64,000 bases of DNA from Luscinia megarhynchos (taxonomy: Eukaryota; Chordata; Aves; Passeriformes; Turdidae): contig JAPFBE010000002.1 of NCBI GenBank assembly GCA_034336665.1, positions 73,969,405-74,033,404 on the forward strand, given 5' to 3'. This document shows positions 23,594 to 37,107 of this stretch, piece by piece. A model generated the notes under the pieces. That model ran no database searches and was not told the origin of the DNA. It saw only the letters and a program-made list of their open reading frames with translations. The translations under genes and the position numbers were made by a program. Position 1 is the stretch's first letter. Each line of letters opens with the position of its first letter.

Positions 23594-26500
23594 GAGCATG
23601 GTCTTTTTATAACACCAAACATTACAATGCAGAATGTAAAGAACTGTACTGCTGTTTTATAACCAAACTGATTTAGTGTGGTTGCATTTCATACAGGCTG
23701 GGGGTTTTTATGGCACATCTTGCTGAGACTAGTGCTACTGCTGTATTACAAAACTAGCTTAAAGACCAGCAAACAAAAGAATTAAGTAGTTGCCTAAACC
23801 TTCAGGCATCTTTTTTTGTTGTTTGTTTTTCCTATCCTTGTGAAGAGATTAGTTTTATTATAGGTTTTTAATAGGTACTATCTTACTGTATCTGTTGGTT
23901 TGTAAAACCCATGTGCCTCACTTATGCTCAAAGCTGGATTCATTTTTGAAACGAGAAAGTTAAGTAAGTCATCAGAGCCCTATAACTAGAGGGTTATTTG
24001 CTTCAGACTACTTGAATATTAGCAAAACTGCTTAATACATGTCCTCATTTGCAAGTTCTTTGAGCCCAAGAACTAATAACTATTCATTTGGACATGAAGA
24101 TTCAAGCAGTCTGCCTGGAGCAACTTACGGTGTCCTAGATATTAAGAGGAAGCTCTTCTGTAGGCTTATTGAAGTGGGATCTGTTATTTGTTTTATTTTA
24201 ACTGGCCAAAATGTCCCATGCACTTCTATAGGTCAATTTGAATTGTATTTTGGATTATTTCTGACTAGCTTACAGAATTACAGTGATCAAGGAAAGCAAA
24301 ATGTCTAGGTTCTTACAGATTCCTGCCAAACACTACTGATTTTCATTAACCCTGTCAAAAATCCAGAAGAGATTTGACCTTCCTGTGTTCATCTGCTCTA
24401 CCTTGTCTTTTTAGGATGAGTCTTTACTTTGTATGATAATACTCATTCTCATCAAAGGAATTAGCAACACATTTTTAATTATACAATTGCAAAATAGTTT
24501 TAATTTCTGAGCATCTGGTTCTTTTCTCTTACTCAGTTTGTGAATGGAAATGATACCAGTGTGTTGCATTTGCAGTGCCTTTTTAAACCCTGGTTAAAAG
24601 CTGATTCTGGGTTACTTGTAGAGCTGATGTGTTAACTGTACAGCTGACAGCGTTTTAGCATAAGGAGCAAATGCCACTCTGAACTTCTGAACTACTACAT
24701 ATATAAAAAAATTGCTGTTCAAATACAAACCAAAAATTAAATAGGCTGCTTTGTACAAACAAAGCTTTAAATGAGTTCTAAGCTTTATGCTAGTAGCCTG
24801 CTCTCAATCACAGGGAAATAGTAAAACACTGTGGAGTTCCTCAGGGTGTAGGAAGCAGGGTCCTTGATCTAGGTTTCTTGTTTTCAAATGAATTTAAATC
24901 TGTGATGACTGAACCACGTGGAGAATAGTGGTGGACTTGTGTAGATCTTCAGCAATAGAAGACTGACCCCTTCTCCTGCAGGCTTTAGCCTGTGGTTTGC
25001 TGGGTGTTCAGCTTCAACAGGCTTCAGTAGCCTTTAGTGTAGTGGATTTTAGGTTAAGTGTAAGAAAATATGTGTTTCTAGACATGGCCTGCTCAGAGCC
25101 TTTCAAGTTGAGCCCCATGGATGAAACACAAAATGTATAAACCCTGTGGAGAGATTGACTTTTTCAGAACTTTCATTCTCTGTGGAAGAATTGCTTTTGG
25201 ATTGTATCTGTATGAGAGCTGAATCAAGCTTTGCCACTTTGGATAGTTTTCTTACTGGAAAAAACTAGGTGTGTTAATTCTGTTCCAAAATTTGGAGGTA
25301 CCAAGAAAATTGTCCCTTTTTATTGAGAGTAGAGAAAGTTTGGAATTATTTAATTTTTGTTTTAAATACAAAATCAAACAGGAAAAGAAAAGACAGAACT
25401 TTCTTAAATTTAAAAATACATGTTGAACTCTCAAGGAGTAGGAAACTAAATACCAACAAAATGCTACTTGGTTTTAATGCTTGCTGAAATTCAGCATAAG
25501 ATGCTAGCTGAAAGCAGGAATATTTAGTAAAATAGCAAACATTCTAAGTTATTTCAAATTAATTTGCTAACCTTTCTGGCTTGAATCTTGTGTTCAGGGT
25601 GTGCAGTTTATGCAGGTCTCTGAATTGAGTGCAGAACATATTGGCACACACTGGGTGTGTGACTGTGCAAAGCTGGCAGTGTGCTGTGGACACTTCTGGT
25701 ATTTCTAAATACAAGGCCGTGCCAACATAGTCCCATAGTTTGGAAAAGCTGGCTTCCAGCCTCTGTTCTTGGTTGAATAAGTAGTTTAACAATGCTTGGC
25801 TCTTATGTAACATTTGGCATATTTGAAGTCCTCTACAACCTAATGGGTCTCTAAGCATCCATTTTGAAACTAAAGTGACTTTCAGTCTGCTGTGGAAAAT
25901 GTGGATCTGCTGTTTTTGAATAAGAACTTTCCATGTGAACACCCCTTACTTGGAGACAAAAAAATTCTGTAGAGGAGATCTTCTCCTTTTGCAAACCAGC
26001 ATTTCACTGCTGACCTCCAGAAGAGTTTTGGCCAAATGTTGATCCTGAAGAAGTGTCAGGTGTGTTCAGCTTATTAGTCTCAGACCAAGCACTTAAAAAA
26101 AAAAATTTGAAAGGTGAGGAAATGAAACTGTATATTCAAGTGTGCTGCTCTGAAAGCTTATGTATAGTGGCTTGTGATCCTTAAAGAAAGGCTCATGTAC
26201 CAGTTCACAGGCCAGGACGGGAGGTTGGTGAAATTGTACTCAGAAACACCGTAGAGATGTACAGAAACCAAAATATACCATGGACCTCTGTAACTGCAGT
26301 GTTTGTTGCCATATTTTTTGGGACACCAGTTTTCTTCAAGGGCAAAGTTGTAGGGTTTTAATTCAGCTGAGGGAGTGGCTCTTTCCTGTGTAATTCAGAT
26401 AACAGTGGGACAAATGGCTCTTTCTTTTTTGAACATATGCCTCTCTTCATGCCAAGATGGTGTTTGTTTAGTATGTAAGCAGTCGAGAGTGAATAGTGTC

Positions 26501-26750
26501 AATGTGTTATTGTGAATGTACCCTATTAACTGGAACATATCTTACAGGAGGACTGTGGCAGCAGATGGTGTATTATAACTGATTTCCTTTCTTGTTGCTT
26601 ATTTATTCTGAGATTGTATTTTTCTCCTGACAGGCTTAGACATTTTTAACCTGGATCACGTTAAAAAGGGGAAAATCTATTAATAAAAAGTAAAACCAAA
26701 TCATATATGTATATATATACACACTGTAAATAAATATTTTGGTGTCATGT
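23594..26750 (+). other. CHMP4C: Probable long 3' UTR of CHMP4C
   Basis: No canonical AATAAA was found on the plus strand between the stop codon and 26681; the first are at 26682-26687 and 26729-26734. This suggests a 3' UTR of about 3.1 kb within the terminal exon. ORFs here, including an antisense 127-codon one at 25559-25942, have no recognisable features. Variant signals such as ATTAAA (about 24736) could give a shorter form. Confidence 0.5.
26729..26734 (+). promoter_or_regulatory. CHMP4C: Candidate polyadenylation signal of CHMP4C
   Basis: AATAAA preceded by a TGTATATATA stretch that can supply upstream UGUA, and followed by the GT-rich GGTGTCATGTTTGTGTTACA. This arrangement fits a strong vertebrate poly(A) site. 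A second AATAAA lies 47 bp upstream at 26682-26687. Confidence 0.55.
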
Positions 26751-29700
26751 TTGTGTTACATGATTTTATTAAATTGCTTTTCCTATCAGGCAGAATTGTA
26801 AGTACCCTCCTTACTTTGTCATCCTCTTTTAAAGGATGTGAGAATATTTTGAAACTTTTTTTGATGTATTAATCTTTCAGCAGCCAGTTAGAATTCAAGA
26901 ATTCTTTGAAGTTATTTGGTTTAAAAAACAATCAATGGAAAACCCCACCCCAGTGTAAGCTGTGATGTTTGGGCTTCATTCCTTCACACTTAAACATTGT
27001 GTTGCAAGAAATTATTTTAATTTGATATATCCAAAATACCTTCCTCTCCTCCCCTCTGACCCAAAGATCTCATAATTGTTTCAGAAATATGCGTTTTTCA
27101 CTTTCCAGGCCTTACATGAAAGGAGGAGTATCAGGTCTTTTAAAAATGAAAAAGTAAAACTATGATAGGCAAGGATGAAGTGAGACAAATACAAAAGGTA
27201 TTTTTTCATTCATCTTACTAGAATCTCTTTAAAGTCTGTGTGTGTGTATAGTGCCTCACCTTTAATGTACACACACATATATTTACATATATGTATGAAA
27301 TCCTGGAGCAGTGATTTAGGACCACCATTGATTATCTGGTGTGGAAAGGTTTCAATTGCTCAGGCAACTTCTCTTTTCCTCTTTGTAAATCCTAAGGGCT
27401 TTGTCACAAAATGCCAAGGAGCTGCTGTAGTACGAGCACTGCTGTCTGTGTCTACAGCAGTGGGGGGTGGAGAACAGGATAAGTGTGCTGGGGGAATATT
27501 TAGAAAATCTTACCATCTTTCAGGATGTAGAGCTTCTATTTTTCTAATTATGTCATTGTTTTTGAAACAGAAGGAGAAAAAATTAGTCTCAAAAGTTATT
27601 TAGCAGCACATCTTAGGAATTAATAATAGTAGTATAATGAGTAGTATAATTTCAGGTATTTTCTCACATCTTTCCTCATTGCAGAGACTGTGGCAAGACC
27701 CATCTTCATAGCACTGTTGAGTCAGTAGGGAAAGTATAGCTGGTTTATGTGGCTTTGATCATAGTTTAAATGGTTTGTGTTGTTATCAGCATGTAATTAC
27801 CTGGTCACCACTGAACTATACTCTTAGGATCAATATCTGCAGATAAAACTAGATTGTATAGTTATGAAATGCTAATATGTGCCTAGAAATTTCAGACCAA
27901 CCTTGTATACCTGAGATGATTCTGTCAGGCAGGGACACACACCCCTCTGCTCCCGTGCTCCCCTCCTCTCCTGTACACTGCACTTGGGTTTTTGTGTGTT
28001 TTGCCCCTATCTATGCTTGCTGCCTTTCCCCCCATGCAACTAGAAGTCTTCTGGTAATTCCCTGGTTGCTACTTACTACAGTTGATTGTCAAATTCCCCT
28101 TTATCAAGACAAACTTTGGACAAATGCCATTTTGGGGAGTTTGGGCTTGAACTCACCCAGCCCCTTACAGCCTGTGCTGTCTCAGCAGCCACTGCTACCC
28201 AGGCTGTTTTTAGGGAAGCAGGGTATTCCTCAGCTGGCTTTCTCAAAGGGCAGGCATCCAATTCTGCTGGGATTGAAAGGCAAGTTGAGGATCTGTGATC
28301 TGAGCTAAATTTAATCAAATAGATGTTAGGCCAATTGTCTGCTCCCATGGAGGTGTTAAGTGTCAATACCTCTCATTCCCATTGCTTATAGGGCAAGGAG
28401 TGTTTTGTGGGTTCAAAGAGGATTTACGTGAACAATCCAACTCTACCCTGAGTTTAGCACCCTTTTCTCAAAAAATTAAACTTGCATTTTAGGAGTAAAG
28501 TGAGTGCTCAGAGAAATTTAATTTACAAAAATATCCAGATATTTTAGCTTTACTTTTGTACTCAGCTTACTAAAGGGGATGTTGGTGCAGCTGCTGAACA
28601 AACTAAACTCAGCTGGGACTGCAGATGTATAGACATGTGTAGGGTTGTTGTATTACCCTATACCTCCCTGTTGTCTGTTCCCTGTGTGTATATGGGGTGT
28701 TGGAGTGCCTGAGCAGCAGGGCTGGGACTCTGCAGACCTCCAGGAGGAGCTCTGGGTTCAGCATACAGCAAGAAACTCCAGCAGGCTGGAAAGGCTGCAG
28801 TTTTCACACAGCACCTGATTTCAGTCTTACTGCTCATTCTGGAAGAAAAGGCCTGCCTGGAAGTGCTGCTCAAAAACCAGGGGTGAAACCCTCTCACTCT
28901 TCTCACTCCTCCCACAAATCCCCACTTGTTCAGAGCTAAAATGCTAAATTTTAAATACTAACCCACCGTAGCTGTTTCTCTGGCTTCCCTTTTCTTCCTT
29001 TCCCCTGTCTATGGCCACCTTGGCACCCAGCTTTGTTCCCTGCTCTGGACTGATGAAGGAGCTCAGAAGCAGATCATCATGCAGCAGTTTACCATCCCCT
29101 CTCTACACACTCATGTCAGGGCAAAGAGCTAAGACCAGCCTCGAAGCTTTAAATCTGTTAAAATTACTCATTTTCAAGAAGTTTAATACTGGTTCAGTGA
29201 TTTGTGCCTTGCAGTGACCAGCTGCAAGCCGGATGTTGTTGGAACACACTAAGGACACTAAAGAGGGATTTCTCAGTCAAGGCTGTCTCTCAGACCCTGT
29301 GAGGGTTCAGAGCACCTTGGTCATTGTGAGGTAATGTCAGTGCTGCTTTGGGTTAGGTGGGACATGCCTGTAGGGAGGTATTGCAGCTGCTGGTTTTGAG
29401 GCTGTTGATGTTCATTTGTAAAATTAATCAATTTGATTTAATGAGGATTTGGATCTTAAAAGGCAACTTTACCAAAGAGAGGGTTTATTTGGCACAGGAA
29501 ATTCCATCTGAACTGACACCTTCTTCTAGGTGTAAAGCAGTTTCAGAATTTCACAGATAAACATATGTTGGAGATACCACCTTGCATTTTTGATGTTAAA
29601 ACCTTCAGCTCCCAGTGCTTTGCAAAATATTTTAGTCAATTCAGTTTACTGAGCTAGGGAAAAAAATCCCCCTTTGTGAACCAAGCAATTCTGGAAAAAG

Positions 29701-30831
29701 TTTCTAACAGCATTAACCTGAGAAACAGATCTTATCTGTATTGCAGCAGACACTTGTGGTTGAACACAAAGGACTTAATTTTATAAAGAAGACAATAGGA
29801 GAGGAAAAATGATGGGGGATAATGATAACAAGTTGAGACACTAATTTATGTAGCCCGAGAATCTGTCTAGAGCACATATTGTGTCTGAATAAACTGAAAT
29901 CTGAGTTAACAGCTGCTTCACCAGAGCAGAACATAGAAGCCTCTTTGTTGAGAGAAGAGATCTCGTGCTGTGACCTTTGGATAATCATGAGTCTTGCGTA
30001 ACTCACGTCATTTGAAAAGTGAAAGATGTTGGTCTTTCCATGGTTTTCTAGATTCAGATGTGAAACTTGTCTCACAGAGGATGCCAGTAGTGAACTACAG
30101 TATGCCGACAGCCAAAATAGATAAAAGTAATTATTTGCACGTTCTTTTTCTCATTTTAACTCACAGCAAAGTTGAGATGAATATTTGATTGTTTAATGCT
30201 CCTTCATCATACATTACTTTGCACATTAATTTTGCTGTATTCTTAAATTACTTTTTAATTCCCTGTTTAGGTAGGAACAACTAACTCAGCTCTGACCAGT
30301 GTTCTCTGCAGTTGTCTTTACAAGAAACACATTTTTTGGGCTTCTTTTGTAAACCTAAGCAGGAGCAATGTCTCTATAGGCACACAAACATCTCACTGAA
30401 TCTTAGTCTTGCAAAAGATTATACAGAGTGAGACAGTTTTCTCATCTGCTTTTTCCAATGCAGGCTATTATCCCCTAGGAGGAAGCTCCGGATATTTTTG
30501 TTAGCTTTACAATTATCCTACAAGTTGTGCTGCAATATTTCTGAATTCACACACATCCACACACAAAAAATAAACTTCTCAGGGCAAGACTTCTTCTAAA
30601 TGTACAAAGCAGCTGCCATAATAGAGTAGAGCTCTTGCCTATTGCCTCTGCTTGTCCCTGTAACAGGTGAATTTATCCTGCAGAAGGAGGGGGAAATGGA
30701 GACTCCATCACACCACAAACAATCCACCCCATAATGTGGTCACCTGAAATGCCACAGGAAATCTGGGATGAGAGATCCTGTAGTTTCGCCACATGTTGCA
30801 GCTGCTCTCTAAGCTCTATCTGTCTATCTCT

Positions 30832-30897
30832 CCATCCATCCATCCATCCATCCATCCATCCATCCATCCATCCATCCATCCATCCATCCATCCATCC
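30832..30897. repeat. (CCAT)n tetranucleotide microsatellite
   Basis: About 16 uninterrupted CCAT units, preceded by a short TCTA/TCTG-type tract (CTATCTGTCTATCTC). The perfect array suggests recent length change, so it is likely polymorphic. Confidence 0.97.
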
Positions 30898-31364
30898 ACC
30901 TATTTTTCAGACAATGCAAAGCAATAATGAGATCTTTAAAGGTCAATGTGCAACCTTCTCCCAGCAGCTGCTTGCCAGATGAACAGTGCTTGACCAACCC
31001 ACATTAACTGCCAACCAACTGCCAAGCAGTGTTTCATAGTCATCCTCAACATTTCCATAAAACAGCTCTGGCAGCTGTGGTTTCTTCTCAGTGAAAAGCA
31101 TTAATCCACATGGGATTGAGAAAACAGAGGCCTGTTTCTCTACCACATGCAAGTATTCCAGTGCATTCAATTCAAACTGGTAGAAGAAAGAATATTATAA
31201 ATGTAGAAGCAGCAAGTAATTTGTAAGCAAGGGTGTTTAAACCTACCTAAAATCCAGCTGAGATATCCTAATACAAAGCTTCTGTATTGTATAGGCAAAA
31301 GTCTCACTGGGTCAGCAAATCATCTAATTTTAACCTGCTGACAAGTCAAGGGGATCAGCAGTAA

Positions 31365-31485
31365 CCCTAGGACTGCACCAACTGACTTACTGTGCAATTA
31401 GGGTGAATCATGTAATTGCTTTCTTCCTCAGGTTTTCCTTGTTTGCACAGCAGAGGGAAATACAACACCTATCTCTCAGATACAG
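31365..31485 (+). mobile_element. MIR-like SINE relic, plus orientation
   Basis: Reads CTGCACCAACTGACTTACTG, then GTGCAATTAGGGTGAATCAT, GCTTTCTTCCTCAGGTTTTC, GCACAGCAGAGGGAAATACA and CCTATCTCTCAGAT. This parallels the MIR order of GACTTGCTGTGTGACCTTGG, AAGTCACTTAACC, CCTCAGTTTCC and AAATGGGGATAATA. Strongly diverged, so identification is by order of blocks. Confidence 0.55.
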
Positions 31486-31649
31486 AGTGGGGACAAACTT
31501 TGGTGAAAACTCTGGTGAACCTCAAATCAAAGAAGAGCTGTGTATCAATCAGGAAGCTTTAGCTCCACGAAGAGATCAAAAGGGCTAAAAAGGGGAAGGG
31601 TCTCAATGAAGATTGTGTTGAAAACTGTGAAAACATAGGTTGGAGCACT

Positions 31650-31780
31650 GATTTTGAAGCTTAGCAAAGGGTTAAGGTGCAGAACCTTGTAATTTCACTT
31701 AAAATAGATGAGAGTTGGCCACTGCTGAGAGTTGATCTCAGAATCCCATTTATTAGTCCAGTGCTTTAATCAGCCTCTTC
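31650..31780 (-). mobile_element. tRNA-derived SINE head (MIR/CORE-SINE-like), minus orientation
   Basis: The minus strand reads GATTAAAGCACTGGACTAAT, GGGATTCTGAGATCAACTCT and CAGCAGTGGCC, resembling the pol III promoter head of amniote tRNA-SINEs (GGTTAGAGCACTGGACT, then GGGTTCAATTCC). The B-box is decayed. It lies about 165 bp from the plus-strand MIR-like relic, in opposite orientation. Confidence 0.45.
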
Positions 31781-34700
31781 TAGAAGGAAGACCCATGCTG
31801 AGCCTTTCTGCACTGTGGAGAATGATCTCTTCTCTGACAGGTGATGCATGTCCCTGTCTCCCAAAGCTGAAGGGTTCAGCTCTGACTAGCAGTGACTTCT
31901 GAGGACTGAAATTATTACTCCAAGTTCAGCATTTCCATGTCCACACCTCCTCTTTCTCCAGAGCCATGCTGCCCTGCTTTGCAGCTTGTGATATTTGCAA
32001 GCCATACCAAAATTCCAGCCTGGGCTGGATGCTCTGAAATCTTAATGAGACAGAAAAGGCACAAGTCACACAGACAGGGGAAGGAAAACAGTGAGGATCT
32101 GGGTTATACACAACAGAAATGCATTGAATACCATTTTTCTGAATGTCAGATGGAGGTTAAAGGTATAAAAGGACAAAGAGAAACTTTGCCAGTTGAGTTA
32201 GAACATCACTAGTTTTCCTGAATTTTAATTTCAGTGTCAGGTGCTGTTCTGTTGTGAAGACTTCTTGCAAAAATATCTCATTCTCTTAAGTAAGAATAGC
32301 CTATACATCAGGCTTTCTGATTTATCCAGCTAAGCAGAATTACATTTGAGAATTCTGCCAATTACAGAGCTCCTTCAGCCTTCCTGTTACATGACAGTGA
32401 AAAATGCTTGTCTTGCAAACATCCTGCTTGTGCACATCCTGTGCTCTGGGGAGCATCAGTGTAACTCTGCCTGACCCTTGTTAAACAGGATTCTTCAATC
32501 CTAGTATCACTTTTGTTTCAATGATGCTGGGTAAACCTGCAGTTTGGGGCTTTTAAATATGCCCACCAGAAAAAAGATGCTTTGTATGTGACATGGGGTT
32601 ATGCTTAGACATGTCTCATGACAGCCTTTTCCTGACTCTAGAACTATCACAATGGTTCTGAATATATCAACCCAAGAAATTTCAAGAGAAACATTTTGTA
32701 TTCCAGTATAACACTCAAGATGTCCAGCTGGAAAATAATCTGTAAACTGGCCAACAGTCACTATTACTGTGAGGATGTCATGTTTGTCATTTATATAAAT
32801 GTGGTGATTTGTATTAATTCCCTGAAATTCCCTTACAAAATAAGGGTATCTATAGATACAATAATCCTTTATTGTTTAGCATAAAGTATGTTTATGCTAA
32901 ATGTGCAGCATTTTTCCTTTTCTTCCACTCTTTTGAATCCGCATAGTTGCATCAGGAACAAAATGTAAATAAAATCTTGGCAGATCAAAAAGATTGAACA
33001 GAAGCCCCGGACTCAGTGTTTTCTTTGCAGTGCGCAACCTGAGAAGGACCAAACACAAAAGGCTGTCCTCTGAAACAAGACTGGGATAAAGGTCAGCATG
33101 GAGAGGCTGGCAAAGAAACCCAGTGCTATGGGAGATGTTCCTGAGTGGGTTACGATGAACACAGAACCTAAACCACTCACAACACAGGAACTAACACTTC
33201 CTGGAGAAGCAGTTCTGGTCAACAAATGAGCGAACAAATTTTTACTTTCAAAGGGGAAAAATGCTTAAGTGTGAACTATGGACAATTTTCTCTTGTCCTC
33301 TTTTCCCTTCTATCTTTTCCATTCTCTCTCATCTCTCCTCTAGGTTAAGATCCTATGCATTAACAATGTGCTGCAGGTCATAGAAGTCCAGCACCAACTC
33401 CACTGGTCAGTACACTGACTGCTCAGCCAGAGTACAAACTCTTAAAAGAGACATCTTTTGGAGATGGCTGGACCTATCAGTTCGTAGATTCCTTATTAGA
33501 TTCAAACAAACATGGATTGAGGATACAGTTCAGTTACCCAAGCATCCCATAAAGTTCTGTATTTTATAGGAAAAATATGTATCTACTTTGGAGTGCTGGA
33601 CCTGTCTAGTAATCTGAATGTTCTGATCTCTTGCACAAAGACTTAATTAAAATAGAAAGGAATGATAGGAAGAGAGACCCCTAACACCTGGCATTCCATA
33701 GAGTGTTTCCTATAGGATTCTTCCATTCCTAAGTGATTTGTGGCCTTGCTCTATTTATTTCTTTTATCTGACATTTCTAAAAAAAACTGTAGCAGCAACT
33801 TGAGAACATAACTTTTTTGAATTCCACACCACTCACCCAGCATATATCGGAGCCTGCCATAGCTAGCATGGGAAAAACTCCTCCATAAACAAACCACATG
33901 AAATTTTCTACAGAAAGTTCTACTCAAAATCAAATATTTTCTAGTAGAATAAATACTGCTCCTTCATAGCTACATTTCAAGAATGGAATAGAAACTGCAG
34001 GGAAAAAAAAATGAAATTAGTGTCCTAATGAGTTGCAGAGAGTAAAAGCCTGTGGGACAGACATACCATCTAGAACAGTAGTTTGTCCTGGACCCTTTTC
34101 ACTTCAACTGTAAGACCCCAACCCCTTCCCCTGAAAACAAAGATACTTAACACAAAGAGGAAAGCACAAATTCCCACTGGAAAATGCACCATAGAGGCTA
34201 CTCCCTCCTACCACTGTCAGGTGCTGCTTGGTGAATTCATTTTCTCTCCTCCTTAAGCTGGTTCAATTGGGACTATTGTACTCACAGCTGATGTTGTGTT
34301 GTGTGTTCTACACCCAACTAATGGTTGTCACAGTGGGAAAGGTATGGAGTGGGAGTTTATAGGGACTCATTCTTGATTCAGTACTAGTCAGCATTTTAAT
34401 TGATGTAGCAGTATACAAATCAAAAGCAGAGAAGTGGTGTGGGCAGACTGCATGTGCTTCAGAGGATAAAAAATTCTGAAGAAGTATTAAAGAAAAGCAA
34501 ACGCCCAGTAAGATTAAACTATACACTATGTATTAAAATCTAAAACTAAGGGGGAAAACCCTGTTGTATATCAGTGGCTGAAGTATTAAGACAATCACCT
34601 ACAAAAGAAAAGAATAATGTGTTGCTGGTTGTTATTCTTGTAACTAGTTCACTCTGCTACAATTCCAGCACAGTGCAGACCACCTCCACTGTCAATTCTT

Positions 34701-35312
34701 ACAAGATAAATACTGGAAACTTGGCTTCTTCTGTACTAAAATTGCAGCAGTGAGTGAAAAAAGAAGGAAACACATGGAAAATAGTGCCAGAATGGATGCA
34801 AGTGCACCAGAAAAAAATTCAGTATGGGATTGACTTGGAATAAACCTTGATCAGGATGTTCAAGGCCACAGTGGGCTGCCCACCTCAAATTCTGCATGTC
34901 TTTTAGGGAGGATAACCATTCATTTAACCAGCAACATAGCCGAAGTGATACCACACTGCTGCACGAGCTCAGTTTAGTTAAAACAAGGTCCCCCTAAATG
35001 AAAATGTCTATTCATAGGATACTAAATACTTTGAGTTAGCAAGGTATCTTCTAAATCTTGAAGTTTTCATTCCTTTGCCCTCTCATGACTAAACTGTCAA
35101 TTATATTAATGCTTTCTTTAGTGTCTAGATTTGCAGATTTATCTGTTGTACTTTAGAAATCCCAGCCATGTATGACCCAAGAACCTTTTCAGTATTTTTA
35201 ATATCTTTCTAGTTGCACATTTAACAATATTTTAATAGATAAAGTTTGATATTTTCAAATATATGTGACATCTGACACAAGATTTCATGTATTTTCAATA
35301 ATGTGCCAAAAC

Positions 35313-35318
35313 TTTATT
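35313..35318 (-). promoter_or_regulatory. SNX16: Candidate distal polyadenylation signal of SNX16
   Basis: On the minus strand CTCAATAAAGTTTTGGCAC, a canonical hexamer in good context, followed by a CTTGTGTCAGATGTC stretch. Use would give a 3' UTR of about 1.7 kb. Confidence 0.4.
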
Positions 35319-35621
35319 GAGTTTGCTCAACATCTATGAGGATTTATGTAGGATATTATAAAAAAAAAAATCAGTTCCTTTTTTACTTTCACCTTCAACA
35401 AAAGTACAGTAAGGTTTCTGGTGTCACAGCATTCTCATTCATTTTCATGCAGACAATTTTTGGTACAAACAGGACTCAGACCAAGGCTGATGAAGTGTAG
35501 GAAATCTCCGAGGTAAGAAATGTCTCACTCTAGCAGTATTTTATCCTTCTACTAGACAAGGAATTAAATGTTTGGTTTTTTTCTACAATGCAAAAGAGAA
35601 GACAGGTGTTTTGTCCATAGT

Positions 35622-35627
35622 TTTATT
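35622..35627 (-). promoter_or_regulatory. SNX16: Candidate proximal polyadenylation signal of SNX16
   Basis: First canonical AATAAA on the minus strand after the SNX16 stop (GGTGAAATAAAACTATGG). Use would give a 3' UTR of about 1.4 kb. The interval 35628-37001 has no other supported feature and is interpreted as 3' UTR. Confidence 0.45.
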
Positions 35628-37001
35628 TCACCAGGAAGGTTTATACAGTTCTGCATAAAGGTCATTGTATGCATAGCCTGAAGTACAAAGCTCCCTTTGA
35701 AAACTCCAGCACAAAGACACTGCATATTGACAACATTAAACAACAACGTGGGTGGCATAGGGATAAAAATAAAACAAAACAGCATTCTTCCTATTGGAAA
35801 AGCATAATAAAACAAGGCACTTTCAGTAAATAAGTGAAGAACAGAAAAATGCTGTATCAAAGGTTCCACAGAACTGACCCAGAGCACTGTAACAAAATTC
35901 TGCAGTAATGAACAAGTAAAATACAAAAAGGCACTACATAATCCTCTCCCTGCATCTCCCATTTCTCAACCAATTAGCCAACTGAACTTGGCACAATGGA
36001 GTCTTAATTATAAAGTGCATCTCCTGTCTTAATACATTTTGAAAAATAGGCTATACAACATAGGTACCAACATCCCCATGTGTACAATATATTGAAACAA
36101 AAATACACTGCAACTAGATTCAATCTAGATATGAACTGTGCAGGAAAAATATGGCTTCTTTACAAGTCTTTCAATAACCTCCATATAATCTGGAATTTTT
36201 TAAACAAACATGAATGCATTAGCAAGGTGGTAAGAGGTAGTGTTCTGAGTAAAAGGCAAACTTAGAGATTTTGTTGTTACATGGGTACATAACAAAGAGA
36301 TCCCAGGTTTTCAAAACAGCATTACTGAACAAAAAGTATTACAGCATGCTATCTTGGGATGAAAATACACAGTGTTTTGGGGGTCTCAGATCAGTTCTTT
36401 CAGCAAAATGACCATTTTACAATGTCCAACTGTGATCCCATTTTGTAACTACTTTTCTCTTGGTACTGGAAGTTTTCCTATTGCATTGCATAAAATTTCC
36501 AGAGAAACTTTCTTCAACTTTAGAATAAAAAACCAACATATTCTCCATTCCTAAACACAACTGAGTCAATTTTTACTTCAGCAAGCATTATTTTATGGCT
36601 ATAAGGAAACACAAATACCAAATAGATGAACACATAAAATGTGTCACAACAGTGGCAATATATGACATGAGTTAGATGTGTTCCATGATTTAACGTGAAA
36701 CTTTTGTCATTCTGCTAGGAAAGTCAGCCAAATTGTGTATGTACACTATCTAAACTTCAGCTGATTTTAGCCCTTATTAGAACTTCAATATATTAAATAT
36801 ATAAAGGCTAGATAAAAACTGAAATCAAAGCAGCACTGGGTATATTTCTTACATTAATAATTTGTAAGGATTTATGTAAACATTCAGTAGGTGCATTCTT
36901 GCTCTTTGCTGTAAATTCTTCACAGCTCCTCTATGATCCTACCCACAGATACACCCTTAACATGAACCTTTGCCAGGTAACAGCTGCTGCTAGCAGCTCA
37001 G

Positions 37002-37107
37002 CTATTCTTCATCCGCGGTATAGGCTACTTCAGCAACTTCAATTTCTGGGACAGAATTTCCAGCCAAAGAGCCACTCCAGCACGGTTCATGGTTCTCTTT
37101 GTCTGAG
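37002..37107 (-). CDS. SNX16: SNX16 coding exon 7 (last)
   Basis: 106 nt ending [16 protein letters not shown] with TAG at 37002-37004. Acceptor TTTGCAG. The final EIEVAEVAY block is conserved with human, which supports exon 6 and the frame. Confidence 0.94.

Larger units (their letters stand above)
26760..35300. other. Tail-to-tail intergenic spacer between CHMP4C and SNX16
   Basis: About 8.5 kb between converging 3' ends. It contains a (CCAT)n microsatellite, two MIR-like SINE relics and AT-rich single-copy sequence. The longest ORF (143 codons, 27877-28308) has no domain, splice-supported neighbours or similarity I recognise. No gene is supported here. Confidence 0.7.

Noticed and set aside
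25559..25942. 127-codon antisense ORF in the CHMP4C 3' UTR
   Set aside because: No similarity or motif recognised, no splice context, AT-rich chance ORF.
27877..28308. 143-codon ORF in the CHMP4C-SNX16 spacer
   Set aside because: Low-information Leu/Pro/Ser-rich sequence without a domain or supporting neighbours.
30673..30982. ORFs with MDGW or HPSI repeats
   Set aside because: Translation of the (CCAT)n microsatellite.
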